From: Prado023 sp963774745
GTDB taxonomy: Bacteria; Actinomycetota; Actinomycetes; S36-B12; CAIYMF01
Length of the DNA stretch: 64,000 nucleotides
NCBI GenBank assembly: GCA_963774745.1
Contig: CAVZGE010000011.1
Coordinates: 62,001-126,000, forward strand
Direction of reading: 5' to 3'
Each line of letters begins with the position of its first letter. Within the stretch, counting starts at the first letter, position 1. The translations under genes and the position numbers were made by a program. A model generated the notes under the pieces. It was given only the letters and a program-made list of their open reading frames with translations, had not been told where the DNA came from and searched no databases. Shown in pieces: positions 56,047-64,000 of this stretch.

Positions 56047-57768
56047 GTGAGGTTGATATCCGAGGACGGCAGCACCCGCCCCTCGCAACGTGGTGAGGCA
56101 GAGCTGTTCGAGCTCGCAGCGATCGGGATGGCCCTCACCTCGATGGACGGCCGCTTCCTGGTGGTCAACCCGAAGCTCTGCGCCCTGCTCGGCCACACCG
56201 CCGGCGACCTCGCCAGCTCCGGGCTGTTCGACATCACCCACCCCGATGACTGGTCGAACGTGGCAAAGGCCCTGGCCGACCTGACCCGCGACGCCGCCGA
56301 GTCGTTCACCCAGCGCCAGCGCTGCCTGGCCGCCGACGGCGCCCAGATCTGGGTCGACCTGGCCGTGACCCCCACCCTGGGCCGCGCCGGCCTTCCCATG
56401 CAGTTCCTGGCACAGTTCACCGACGTCACCGCCGAGGTCGAGAACCTGCAGACGCTGCACGCCTCCGCGCGGCACTTCCAGGTCCTGAGCGAGAACTCCA
56501 CCGACGTCGTCGCCCAGACCGACCCCCAGGGCATGATCACCTGGGTCTCCCCCTCGGTCACCACCCTGCTCGGCTGGGAGACCGGCCTGCTCGCTGGGCG
56601 GGCACTCACGGCGTTCGTCGCCAAGCCCGACCTCGCGGCGTTCTCCGCGGCCCTCGCGGGCATCCGCCACGGCGAGGAGATCCGCGACGCCGTGATCCGG
56701 TTCCGCTCCACCACCGGCGCCTACCGGTTCATGTCGGTCACGGCGCGCTCGCTGACCGTCGAGGGCGGGCTGGTCACGGGGATGGCCTTCGGCCTGCGCG
56801 ACGTCACCGAGGAGCTGCGCGCCAAGCGGGAGCTGGCCCGCAGCGAGGAGCAGTTCCGGATGGCCATGCACGGGGCGCCCGAGGGCATGGCCGTCGCCGA
56901 CGCCCACGACCGCATCGTCCAGGTCAACCCCGCGCTGTGCGAGCTCCTGGGAACGAGCGCAGAGCGCCTGATCGGTCACCGCCTGCGGGAGTTCATCCCC
57001 GAGGACGAGCGCGAGCAGGTCGAGGACCTGCGCCAGGAGCTGCACCTCGGGGAGCTGGAGACCGTCCGCCTCGAGCACCGCCTCCTGTCGCCCCTGGGCG
57101 AGGTCTGGGTCGACCATGCGGTCGGCATCCTGCGCGACGAGATCGGCAATCCGCAGCTGTTCGTCCACCAGTTCGCCGACCGCACCGAGACCCGCCGGAT
57201 GCAGGCCGACCTCACGTTCCGCGCAACCCACGACATCCAGACCGGCCTGGCCAACCGGGCCAGCCTGCTGACCCGCCTGGAGAAGCGGCTCGGGCTCGCC
57301 CCCGCCCCCGCGGACCACATCGGTGTCCTCTGGTGCGACATCGACAACCTCAAGCAGATCAACGACCAGCTCGGCCACCGCATCGGGGATGCCGTCATCG
57401 CGGCCGTGGCCGACCGGCTCAAGGGGTCCGTCCGCCACAAGGACATCGTCGGCCGGATCGGCGGCGACGAGTTCGTGATCGTGCTCGACCAGTGCCCGGA
57501 CGAGGACACCCTGCTCTCCGTGGCCACCAACGTGCAGCAGGCCGCCAGCGGACCGGTCACGACCGACATCGGCAAGGTGAAGGTGACGGTCTCGCTCGGG
57601 GCGGTGCTCGCGGCCGCGACGACGGACACCGACGATGCCCTGTCGCGGGCCGACCATGCCCTGTACCGGGCCAAGCGCGCCGGGCGCGACCAGGTCGCGG
57701 TCGAGCCGGTCGAGGTCGTGGACCCGCTGGCTGGCGCTGGCGCGGATCCCGAGCTGTCCGCGGGCTGA
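56047..57768 (+). CDS. PAS-GGDEF diguanylate cyclase (paralogue 2)
   Basis: The GTG at 56047 gives 573 residues. The layout is PAS (about 20-130), PAS (about 140-270), PAS (about 285-400) and GGDEF (about 405-555). The signature is GRIGGDEFV with an RHKD I-site five residues before it. DVTEELRAKRELARSEEQF is identical to the segment in paralogue 1, and the C-terminal 300 residues are very alike. The gene starts 200 bp after the Ig-like repeat gene on the same strand. It probably controls, or responds with, the neighbouring exported system. No membrane segment is present. Confidence 0.92.
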   Translation: MRLISEDGSTRPSQRGEAELFELAAIGMALTSMDGRFLVVNPKLCALLGHTAGDLASSGLFDITHPDDWSNVAKALADLTRDAAESFTQRQRCLAADGAQIWVDLAVTPTLGRAGLPMQFLAQFTDVTAEVENLQTLHASARHFQVLSENSTDVVAQTDPQGMITWVSPSVTTLLGWETGLLAGRALTAFVAKPDLAAFSAALAGIRHGEEIRDAVIRFRSTTGAYRFMSVTARSLTVEGGLVTGMAFGLRDVTEELRAKRELARSEEQFRMAMHGAPEGMAVADAHDRIVQVNPALCELLGTSAERLIGHRLREFIPEDEREQVEDLRQELHLGELETVRLEHRLLSPLGEVWVDHAVGILRDEIGNPQLFVHQFADRTETRRMQADLTFRATHDIQTGLANRASLLTRLEKRLGLAPAPADHIGVLWCDIDNLKQINDQLGHRIGDAVIAAVADRLKGSVRHKDIVGRIGGDEFVIVLDQCPDEDTLLSVATNVQQAASGPVTTDIGKVKVTVSLGAVLAAATTDTDDALSRADHALYRAKRAGRDQVAVEPVEVVDPLAGAGADPELSAG

Positions 57769-57980
57769 CGACGCCCGGTTCCCCCCGGCCTGAACGCTGA
57801 CGCGCCGGGTCGTGAGACGCAGGTCACAGTTTGCGGGCGCACCGGATCGGGCAGGACGACATGGAATGCCCGGACCCGGACGGCTCACCCGCCGCCGAAG
57901 AGGCCCCCATCGCGGCCTGCCGGCACCCCTCGCGGGCGTGTCGCCCGGGCTCCGCCGTCGTCCACAGGAAGGACGCAGCC

Positions 57981-58968
57981 ATGGGTCGCAACGACTCCAC
58001 CGACTGCCCCGATACTCGAACGAACCAACGGAACACCAGCCCCGCGCGCCGTGCGGGCGTCCTCACCGCCGCCATGTCGCTGGCCCTGCTGACCGCAGCC
58101 GGCGCCGCCATGGCCGCACCCCAGACCTCCCCCGAGTCCCCGATCGCCCTGGGCGCCTACGGCGCAGCCACCCCGGAGCCGGCCGCGTTCAGCGCCGACC
58201 CCGTCGAGTTGGGCGACCGGCAGGCCGCTGCCCGGATCGCCCGATCCTCGCGTTCGGCCACCCGCGGCCCCGTGCCGAGCTCCGACGCGACGTCACCGTC
58301 GGTGGATTCCCCGGCCGAGCCCGCGGCGGAGCCCGCCCCCGAGCCGGAGCCCGCCGCCGCGCCCGAGCCCGCCCGCCGAGCCGGAGCCGGAGATCGTGGG
58401 CTCGCGCTACACCGAGGTGCCGCTGAACGTGCGCACGACGCCCGACGCCGACTCCGACGTGATCACGGTCCTGGAGGTGGCTGACAAGGTGAAGATCACC
58501 GACGTCACCGAGGACGGCTTCCGCCAGATCATCTACAAGGACAAGCCTCGTTGGGTCAAGGCCGAGTTCCTGTCGAAGTCCAAGCCGAAGGCCGGCACCT
58601 CCGGTGGGCTGTCCACGGCGCCCTGCGCCAGCGGCTCGGGCGTCGAGGGTGGCATCGGTGCCAACGCGATCGCCGCGCACCGCGCGATCTGCGCGCGCTT
58701 CCCCCAGGTCACCTCCTTCGGCGGCTACCGCGGCGGTTCGGCGAACCACTCGTCCGGGCGTGCCCTGGACGTCATGATCAGCGGCTCCACCGGGACCGAG
58801 GTCGCCAACTGGGCCCGGGCCAACGCCTCCGCCCTGGGCATCACCGAGGTCATCCACGCGCAACGGATCTGGACGACCCAGCGAGCCGGCGACGGCTGGC
58901 GCGGGATGTCCGACCGCGGGTCGGCCACGGCCAACCACTACGACCACGTGCACCTGTCGTTCCGCTGA
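57981..58968 (+). CDS. Secreted SH3b protein with ARB_07466-like C-terminal domain, one frameshift
   Basis: The ATG at 57981 follows GGAAGGAC. A signal peptide runs to about GAAMAAPQ. A long Pro/Ala/Glu/Ser-rich linker ends with a frame change near 58378, where the reading passes to EIVGSRYTEVPLNVRTTPD. An SH3b domain (NVRTTPDADSDVITVLEVADKV) comes next. The last 110 residues (FPQVTSFGGYRGGSANHSSGRALDVMI, then ANHYDHVHLSF) match a common actinobacterial exoprotein domain with the D-Ala-D-Ala-carboxypeptidase-like HxD/HxH pattern. It probably acts on or binds the cell wall. Confidence 0.82.
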
Positions 58969-58992
58969 CGCCGGCGGGCGGGCAGGTCCGAC

Positions 58993-59733
58993 GTGAGGAT
59001 CCTGGTCACCGGGATGTCGGGGACGGTCGCGCCGCGCTTCGCCGGCGCCGCCCGGTCCTCCGGTCACGAGGTCACGCCCTGGCTGCGCGAGCAGGTCTCC
59101 CCCGACGACCCGCACGCCTGCCAGCGCTTCCTCGATGACCAGCGTCCCGACGCGATCGTGCACATGGCCTTCGGCGCCGAGGGGTGGGCCGGTCAGCTCG
59201 CCGGGCACGCCCGGCACCGCGGCATCCCGTTCGCCTTCACCTCGACCACGATGGTCTTCGCCGCACGCCCCGACGGCCCGTACTCGATCTCCTCGCCGCG
59301 CACGGCGACCGACGAGTACGGCGCCTACAAGATCCGCTGCGAGGACGCGATCTGGTCGGCCAACCCGGACGCGATGATCGCCCGGCTCGGGTACCAGATC
59401 GATCCGGACGGCCGCGGGAACACCATGGTCGCCCACACCGACGCCCAGCAGGCGGCCGCTGGATCCGTGTCGGCGAGCCGGCACTGGATCCCGGCGTGCG
59501 CCTTCCTGGACGACACCGTGGATGCGCTGCTGGCCCTCGTGGTCGACCCGCAGCCCGGCCTGCACCACCTCGACGCGAACGCGCGGACGGCCTGGAGCCA
59601 TGCACGCATCCTGCACAGCCTCGCCGTCGCCCTCGGCCGGTCGTGGGAGATCGTCGAGACCGACGAGCCCATCCACGACCAGCGCCTCATCGACTCGCCC
59701 CGGATCGCGGGACTGGACACCAGGCTCGCCTGA
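58993..59733 (+). CDS. NAD-dependent epimerase/RmlD-like reductase
   Basis: The GTG gives MRILVTGMSGTVAPRFAGAA, 246 residues. The nucleotide-binding loop is TGMSGTV, and FTSTTMVFAARPDGPYS and YGAYKIRCED hold the Tyr-x-x-x-Lys pair. It resembles dTDP-4-dehydrorhamnose reductase (RmlD) but lacks rml neighbours. The reaction and substrate are unknown. Confidence 0.8.
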   Translation: MRILVTGMSGTVAPRFAGAARSSGHEVTPWLREQVSPDDPHACQRFLDDQRPDAIVHMAFGAEGWAGQLAGHARHRGIPFAFTSTTMVFAARPDGPYSISSPRTATDEYGAYKIRCEDAIWSANPDAMIARLGYQIDPDGRGNTMVAHTDAQQAAAGSVSASRHWIPACAFLDDTVDALLALVVDPQPGLHHLDANARTAWSHARILHSLAVALGRSWEIVETDEPIHDQRLIDSPRIAGLDTRLA

Positions 59734-59745
59734 CAGGATGGGCCG

Positions 59746-60528
59746 GTGCTCGTCCTCCTCCCGCCCAGCCAGGGCAAGACCGTCCCGAGCGGGGGGCCGG
59801 CCCTGGACCTCGCCGCGCTGAGCCTGCCCGCCCTGAACCCGGCTCGCCGGAAGGTCCTGGGCTCACTGGTGGGCCTGTGCCGGGCGGACGCCGCGCACGC
59901 ACGTGAGGTCCTGGGCATCGGCCCCGGCCTGGCCACGGAGGTGCAGCGCAACAGGGGCCTGCGCCGGGCCCCCACCGCGCCTGCGTGGCAGGTCTACACC
60001 GGCGTCCTGTTCGCCGCCCTGGACATGGCTGCGGCCGATCCCCCGACGCAGGCGCGCCTGGGCGACTGGGTCCTCGTGTGGTCCGGGCTCTGGGGTGCGG
60101 TCCGCCTCACCGATCCGATCCCGGCCTACCGACTGTCCGGTGCCGTGAACCTGCCCGGGCCAGGGCGCCTGGCCACGTTCTGGCGCGACCCGCTGCGCCG
60201 GGCACTGGCCCAGCCGGTACGGGACGGGCTGGTCGTGGACCTGCGATCCGGGACCTACGCGGGGAGCTGGACCGGACCTCCCGAGCGCACCACGGCGATC
60301 CGGGTCATCCACGAGCAGGGGGATCGCCGAACGGTGGCCAGCCACCTCAACAAGGCCACGAAGGGTCGGTTGCTGCGGGCCCTCGCGGAGTCCGACGCCA
60401 GCCCGCAGACCGCCGACGAGCTCGTGGACGCGATCCGCGCCGTGGGATTCCGCGTCGAGCCCGGGGCCCCATCAGGTGGCGGGCGCACCACGACGCGCAC
60501 GCTCGACGTCGTCGTCGACTCCCTCTGA
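59746..60528 (+). CDS. yaaA: YaaA-family peroxide-stress protein
   Basis: The GTG gives MLVLLPPSQGKTVPSGGPALDL, 260 residues. LLPPSQGK is the family's opening. YTGVLFAALDM, LVWSGLWGAVRLTDPIPAYRL and SHLNKATKGRLLRAL are conserved segments. In E. coli YaaA lowers free iron during peroxide stress. The gene lies 12 bp after the reductase gene, so they may be cotranscribed. No link to its neighbours is evident. Confidence 0.9.
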   Translation: MLVLLPPSQGKTVPSGGPALDLAALSLPALNPARRKVLGSLVGLCRADAAHAREVLGIGPGLATEVQRNRGLRRAPTAPAWQVYTGVLFAALDMAAADPPTQARLGDWVLVWSGLWGAVRLTDPIPAYRLSGAVNLPGPGRLATFWRDPLRRALAQPVRDGLVVDLRSGTYAGSWTGPPERTTAIRVIHEQGDRRTVASHLNKATKGRLLRALAESDASPQTADELVDAIRAVGFRVEPGAPSGGGRTTTRTLDVVVDSL

Positions 60529-60648
60529 CGCGCAGGGTCGGCCCCGGACGTCGCCCGTTCGCCCACCCGGGTGCACCCACCGCCAGGTGCTTGTGCCGGA
60601 CCCATGCCGCGGGTATCTTCCCTGCCCTGACGCGCGAGAGGGGATGCG

Positions 60649-60876
60649 ATGGGGATCAGCTGGCGTCGCGAGGACGACCACGCCGCCACCGTGGCGGCCA
60701 CCTCACGCTGGACCGAGGCGGCCGAGACCGTGACCGAGCGGTTCCAGCGCTTCGCCGAGCTGCCCCTCGATGAGGCCGTCGAGGCCGCCCTGATCCGGGC
60801 ACCGGGCAACATGAGCCGCGACGAGCTCGCCCGACGCATCGCAGCCAGCCGCGCGGTCGAGCCGCCGAGGGCGTGA
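60649..60876 (+). CDS. Small hypothetical protein
   Basis: This is a 75-residue protein (MGISWRREDDHAATV) with a GAGAGGGG site before the ATG. It is mostly helical and rich in Ala, Glu and Arg, with no signal or membrane segment. I do not recognise a family. The ribosome-binding site and the isolated position support it as a gene. Confidence 0.5.
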   Translation: MGISWRREDDHAATVAATSRWTEAAETVTERFQRFAELPLDEAVEAALIRAPGNMSRDELARRIAASRAVEPPRA

Positions 60877-60901
60877 GGCTGCCGGCGCCTGGTCGGTCCG
60901 C

Positions 60902-61555
60902 TCACGGATGCTGGAATCGGATGCGTCCGCTCCGCCGGGACACCGCGAGCCCGGTGAAGTCGGGGATCCGGCCAAGGCCCGCGGTCGTTGCAGACGTGTG
61001 CCCACCCACGACGATGACCTGAGCCGTCGACGCGACAGCCGCCTGGACACCTGCCTCGGCGTCCTCGAACACGACGCACTGCTCGGGCGGAACACCCAGG
61101 AGGGCGGCCGCCCGCAGGTAGCCCTCCGGGGCGGGCTTCCCCGAGGCGACGTCCTCGGCTGCGACGAGCACCTCCGGCGGCCGCACGCCAGCGGCCCGCA
61201 TCCGGCGGTGGGCGAGCTCCCGCGAGGCCGAGGTCACCACCGCCACGCGCGCGCCCTCGAGGTCGCGCAGCATGGCGGCGGCGCCGGGGACCTCCATGAT
61301 CCCGTCGAGTCGGACCAGCTCCTGCTGGTCCAGTTCGGCCGTGGCTGCCAGGGGGTCGGATCCCGCCGGCAGGAAGTGCCGCACCGAGTCGATCGTCAGC
61401 CGGCCGTGCGAGAAGCGCAGGACCTCCTCGAGGTCCAGTCCGTGCCTCTCGGCGAACTCCGCCCACACCTGCTCGACGACAGCGGTGGAATCCACCAGCG
61501 TGCCATCCATGTCGAACAGGGCCGCTGCCACGGTGATGTCCAGTCCTGACTCCAT
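60902..61555 (-). CDS. HAD-superfamily sugar phosphatase / beta-phosphoglucomutase-like
   Basis: The ATG at 61555 gives 217 residues. HAD motif I is FDMDGTLVDST with the nucleophile Asp, motif II is VVTSASRE, motif III is the Lys in SGKPAPEGY, and motif IV is VFEDAEAG. The cap is the helical subclass I type. The set matches phosphatases of the Gpp/YfbT type. Whether it is a phosphatase or a mutase cannot be told. It is convergent with the small 60649 gene. Confidence 0.87.
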   Translation of the reverse strand: MESGLDITVAAALFDMDGTLVDSTAVVEQVWAEFAERHGLDLEEVLRFSHGRLTIDSVRHFLPAGSDPLAATAELDQQELVRLDGIMEVPGAAAMLRDLEGARVAVVTSASRELAHRRMRAAGVRPPEVLVAAEDVASGKPAPEGYLRAAALLGVPPEQCVVFEDAEAGVQAAVASTAQVIVVGGHTSATTAGLGRIPDFTGLAVSRRSGRIRFQHP

Positions 61556-61629
61556 CACAGGACTGTACCGAGGGGCGGGCACCGGGTTCCGCCCCGACGG
61601 GATCGCGGCGGTGCCGGCAGTGCCGATGC

Positions 61630-62322
61630 CTAGCGCCGTGCCCGCGCGAGGGCCTTCCTCGTCACCGAGATGGCGCTCTTCCACGTGGGCGCAGGAGGCT
61701 TCCTCATGGACTCCGGGTCCGTCTGGTGCGACACCGTCGCGACAACGATCAGTCGGCGGGACCGTGCGGCGATGACACGGCCGTTGCCGCGACCCATGCC
61801 CAGGCTCTGCTGGTTCCAGGCCAGCGACTGCGCACCCACTCGACGACCCGCGACGGGGCGGCGGGCGTAGGTCCAGATGCCGTCGCAGTTCTCGCACACC
61901 CACTCCTCACTGACCCGGCAGTCACGCAGGAACACCTCGAGGGCGGCCATCGCCTCGACAGCGGCGCGGGTGGAGGCGAACCGGTACAGGCTGACCTGGG
62001 CCTGACCGTGGTACTTCTTCCTGCCGGCCAGCGAGCCGGAGTACCCGGCGCTGCGGGACTCCAGGGAGGCAGCGAACGGCAGGTCCGATCGGCAGGTGGC
62101 CGGCGTCGCGCCCAGGGGCACGTAGTTGGGCTCGCTGAGCCCACGGAGCCATGCGCCGCGACCCGCCATCGAGGCCTTGACCTGCGCCGCGCTCGGGAGG
62201 TCGGTCCTGGCGATGTCAGCACGCGCCGGGGGCGGGGCAGCCACGACCAGGCTGACGACCAGGGCGGCCGCCAGCAGGATCCTCCGGGCGGAGGATCGCT
62301 GCGCCGATGCCGTGAGCACCAT
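61630..62322 (-). CDS. Secreted protein of unknown function
   Basis: The ATG at 62322 follows GAGAGGAA. The product is 230 residues with a clear signal peptide (RILLAAALVVSLVVAAPPPARA). The mature part has cysteines in ATCRSDLP, LRDCRV and WVCENCDG, which may form disulfides. The middle (YRFASTRAAVEAMAALEVFLRDC) recalls sensor or PknH-like lipoprotein domains. There is no lipobox. Function unknown. Confidence 0.72.
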   Translation of the reverse strand: MVLTASAQRSSARRILLAAALVVSLVVAAPPPARADIARTDLPSAAQVKASMAGRGAWLRGLSEPNYVPLGATPATCRSDLPFAASLESRSAGYSGSLAGRKKYHGQAQVSLYRFASTRAAVEAMAALEVFLRDCRVSEEWVCENCDGIWTYARRPVAGRRVGAQSLAWNQQSLGMGRGNGRVIAARSRRLIVVATVSHQTDPESMRKPPAPTWKSAISVTRKALARARR

Positions 62323-62404
62323 CGTGTTCCTCTCGTCGTCGCGTCGTCGCGGGTTCACGCCCGGGCCCCTGCCGTCGTTGGCAGCGAGGGTGCGCTCGGG
62401 GCCG

Positions 62405-62725
62405 TCAGTGGGCGGCGTCGTAGCGGGCGCGCAGGTCCAGGGAGATGCGTCCGCGGGCCGCGACCGGGATGCCGTTCGCCTCGGCCCAGCGTCGGATGTC
62501 GGCGGTGTCCACAGCGGGACGCGAGGGGGACCGCGGCTCGGGTATCCGGGACCGCGCGGCTCGGCGGCCAGCCGCCATCCAGGGTTCCAAGCTCGTGCGC
62601 AGCTGCGCGGCGCGCTCCTCGGACAGGTCGATCTCGTACTCCTCGCCATCCAGGGCGAAGCGGACTGTCTGGGCCGGCTCACTGCCGTCGATGTCGTCCT
62701 GCAGGACGACCTGGACCCTACGCAT
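62405..62725 (-). CDS. lsr2: Lsr2-type nucleoid-associated protein
   Basis: The ATG at 62725 (MRRVQVVLQDDIDGSEPAQ) follows a GGAGGTGGAG site. The product is 106 residues. The N-terminal dimerisation domain covers about 1-60 (VRFALDGEEYEIDLSEERAAQLR). The C-terminal DNA-binding domain reads DIRRWAEANGIPVAARGRISLD, with the R-G-R minor-groove hook. Lsr2 binds AT-rich DNA and silences foreign genes. This chromosome may carry other copies. The length is normal. Confidence 0.92.
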   Translation of the reverse strand: MRRVQVVLQDDIDGSEPAQTVRFALDGEEYEIDLSEERAAQLRTSLEPWMAAGRRAARSRIPEPRSPSRPAVDTADIRRWAEANGIPVAARGRISLDLRARYDAAH

Positions 62726-62924
62726 CGCTCCACCTCCGAGGAAGTCGCACCGCACCTTGAGGACGGTTCGAGGCTAGGCCACCGATGCACTGATGGCGAC
62801 GAACCGCCGTCACGACTGGGTTAAGGCTTCGTCAAGCCAGCGCCGTACCGCATCCACGGGCTCAGCTCAACCGACCGATCCACCCGGCCCACGGCGCTCA
62901 GGGCCGGGCACCGTCCCCGGCCTA

Positions 62925-63392
62925 CTACTTGACGACGATCTGCATGGTTCGGGTGTCCCGGATGGCTGATCCCCCGAACCTCGCCTCCACCACGACCGTC
63001 GCCCGGTCGTGCCGGAAGTACTCGAAGGGGTAGGCGGACGGATCCTGGTTCTTGCCGATCGATCGGCCGAAGAACTCGTAGCGCTGCACCTTCCCGGTGC
63101 ACACGATCGAGGGCGCGGGCCCGGTGTGGGACTGCTGGTACGGCTCCGCGTTCTGGCCGCCGTCGAAGTAGCCCGGGAACCCCGCGAAGACCCCCATGCC
63201 GACCTCCCCCGCGGGGCACCGGACATGCACCGGGATGCGGACCGTCGTCCCCCGGTAGAGCCCTGTATCACTCTGGTCAACGACGGCAGAACCCACGATC
63301 TTGATCTCGTACCCGGAGGGGGCGGCCTGCGTGGGCGGGCCCAGGAGCGACACGGTGACCGCTGCGGCGACGATCAGCTTCTTCTTCTTCAA
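62925..63392 (-). CDS. Small secreted protein of unknown function
   Basis: A TTG at 63392 was chosen because AGGAGGAAGCG precedes it directly; a GTG further upstream at 63422 would put this site inside the coding region. From the TTG the product is 155 residues. A signal peptide (KKKKLIVAAAVTVSLLGPPTQA) leads to a beta-rich domain with a Cys pair in HVRCPAGE and SIVCTGKV. FFGRSIGKNQDPSAYPF is the most distinctive segment. No family is recognised. Confidence 0.65.
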   Translation of the reverse strand: MKKKKLIVAAAVTVSLLGPPTQAAPSGYEIKIVGSAVVDQSDTGLYRGTTVRIPVHVRCPAGEVGMGVFAGFPGYFDGGQNAEPYQQSHTGPAPSIVCTGKVQRYEFFGRSIGKNQDPSAYPFEYFRHDRATVVVEARFGGSAIRDTRTMQIVVK

Positions 63393-63962
63393 CGCTTCCT
63401 CCTGGGAACGTGGACGGGGCACACGGCCACCTGGCGAGCAGCCAGTGCCACGCTTCCCCTACCCGCCACGAGCCGGCTGATCCCCCCAGGACTCCCCACA
63501 TGACCTTGGTGGGTCTACTCGCCCGCCCGTTCCTCACGACACGAACTCCCCGAGTCCGCTGAGTCGATCTTGGCGCGATTCGACAACGTCCCGTCAGATC
63601 CGTCCGGACCGATTCCCGGGACCCGGACGCTCAGCGAAACGCAATCGTGGCGTCCTCCGAGACTCCGTAGCCCCTTCAGGGGACGTCGAACTCGTCGACT
63701 ACCAGGACTACCACTAGACAAGGAGGGCGAACGAGTCCGCCCCATGCAGCCCGTCGCTAAACCCCGGCCACCACCCCCAGCCACGACACGCCCGACACGC
63801 GGCCACAGTGACGCATGAGGCGCGCGCGCCGCGACACCGGGACGGTGCGCGGCCATGTCGCACGGCCGCTACCGGGACGGGTGACACGACGATCGTGAAG
63901 GCGTAACGTCCAACCCCCGGCGCCGCAGCGCCAGAGCCTTCCCGGGGACAGGACGGTGCCGC
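63393..63962. other. 570-bp stretch without a convincing gene
   Basis: Short reading frames on both strands (63515-63856 minus, 63570-63818 plus, 63714-63995 minus) have no recognisable domains and no good ribosome-binding sites. A small hairpin GCCCCTTCAGGGGAC lies near 63671. It probably holds promoters for the TTG-start gene on the left and for a possible gene at the right edge. Confidence 0.5.
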
Positions 63963-64000
63963 ATGAAGGATCCACGCTGTGCAGTCGGCCTGCACGCCTA
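63963..64000 (+). CDS. Possible start of a gene cut by the right edge
   Basis: An ATG at 63963 reads MKDPRCAVGLHA to the window end. A weak GGGGACAGGA lies before it. Twelve codons are too few to tell whether it is real or what it encodes. Confidence 0.25.
   Translation, partial: MKDPRCAVGLHA

Noticed and set aside
63570..63818. 82-codon plus-strand frame near the right end
   Set aside because: It is Arg/Pro-rich, has no ribosome-binding site, no known domain, and overlaps other frames of similar quality.

Overview
The window is high-GC DNA with mostly closely packed genes, typical of an Actinomycetota chromosome. The markers for that are an Lsr2-type nucleoid protein, a bacterial Ku, a DUF222/HNH endonuclease behind an actinobacterial LexA box, many GTG starts, an AlpA/TetR-type regulator, and proteins with SipW-type signal peptides. 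No rRNA, tRNA, CRISPR array or transposase was seen, so the family cannot be fixed.

Region 1 (1-15.9 kb) is a type 2 BREX (Pgl) phage-defence locus on the minus strand. pglW (NERD plus two kinase-like domains) and pglY (P-loop ATPase, cut by the left window edge) read cleanly. pglX (adenine methyltransferase) is broken by at least ten frame changes. Between these core genes lie accessory genes: a split HipA-like pair (kinase plus HipA-N/HIRAN protein), a PD-(D/E)XK nuclease candidate, an HNH endonuclease under a LexA box, and an ORC1/Cdc6-like AAA+ ATPase. pglZ, brxD and a helicase gene were not seen and could lie further left.

Region 2 (16-27.7 kb) starts with a lipoprotein-esterase gene pair. 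It continues with a galactoside operon: two ABC permeases, a substrate-binding lipoprotein, GH35 beta-galactosidase, galK and galE. A divergent LacI regulator reads two 18-bp operators, and an alpha/beta hydrolase follows. galT is not present in the window.

Region 3 (27.7-34.1 kb) is a DNA-repair island: sbcC, sbcD, an AlkZ-like glycosylase and ku. Region 4 (34.3-40.6 kb) holds a methyltransferase, a DUF1906 exoprotein, a GNAT enzyme, a SHOCT membrane protein, an AlpA-TetR fusion regulator with its operator, and the 5-oxoprolinase genes pxpA/B/C, with pxpA and pxpB read as one frame.

Region 5 (40.8-57.8 kb) combines cyclic-di-GMP enzymes and exported proteins. A PAS-GGDEF protein and a membrane GGDEF-EAL protein come first. 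A GH94 phosphorylase and a fused nucleotidyltransferase-phosphohexomutase handle glucose 1-phosphate. Four consecutive exported proteins follow; three have SipW-type leaders, and one carries RTX-derived repeats. A second PAS-GGDEF paralogue closes the region. This four-gene set is the best candidate for an undescribed surface-fibre or matrix system.

Region 6 (57.9-64 kb) has an SH3b exoprotein, an RmlD-like reductase, YaaA, a HAD phosphatase, two small secreted proteins, Lsr2, and a last 0.6 kb without a convincing gene.

Sequence quality affects reading. Single-base frame changes occur in about ten otherwise conserved genes, several of them in short G/C runs. Many may be consensus errors rather than mutations. 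pglX is far above that background.
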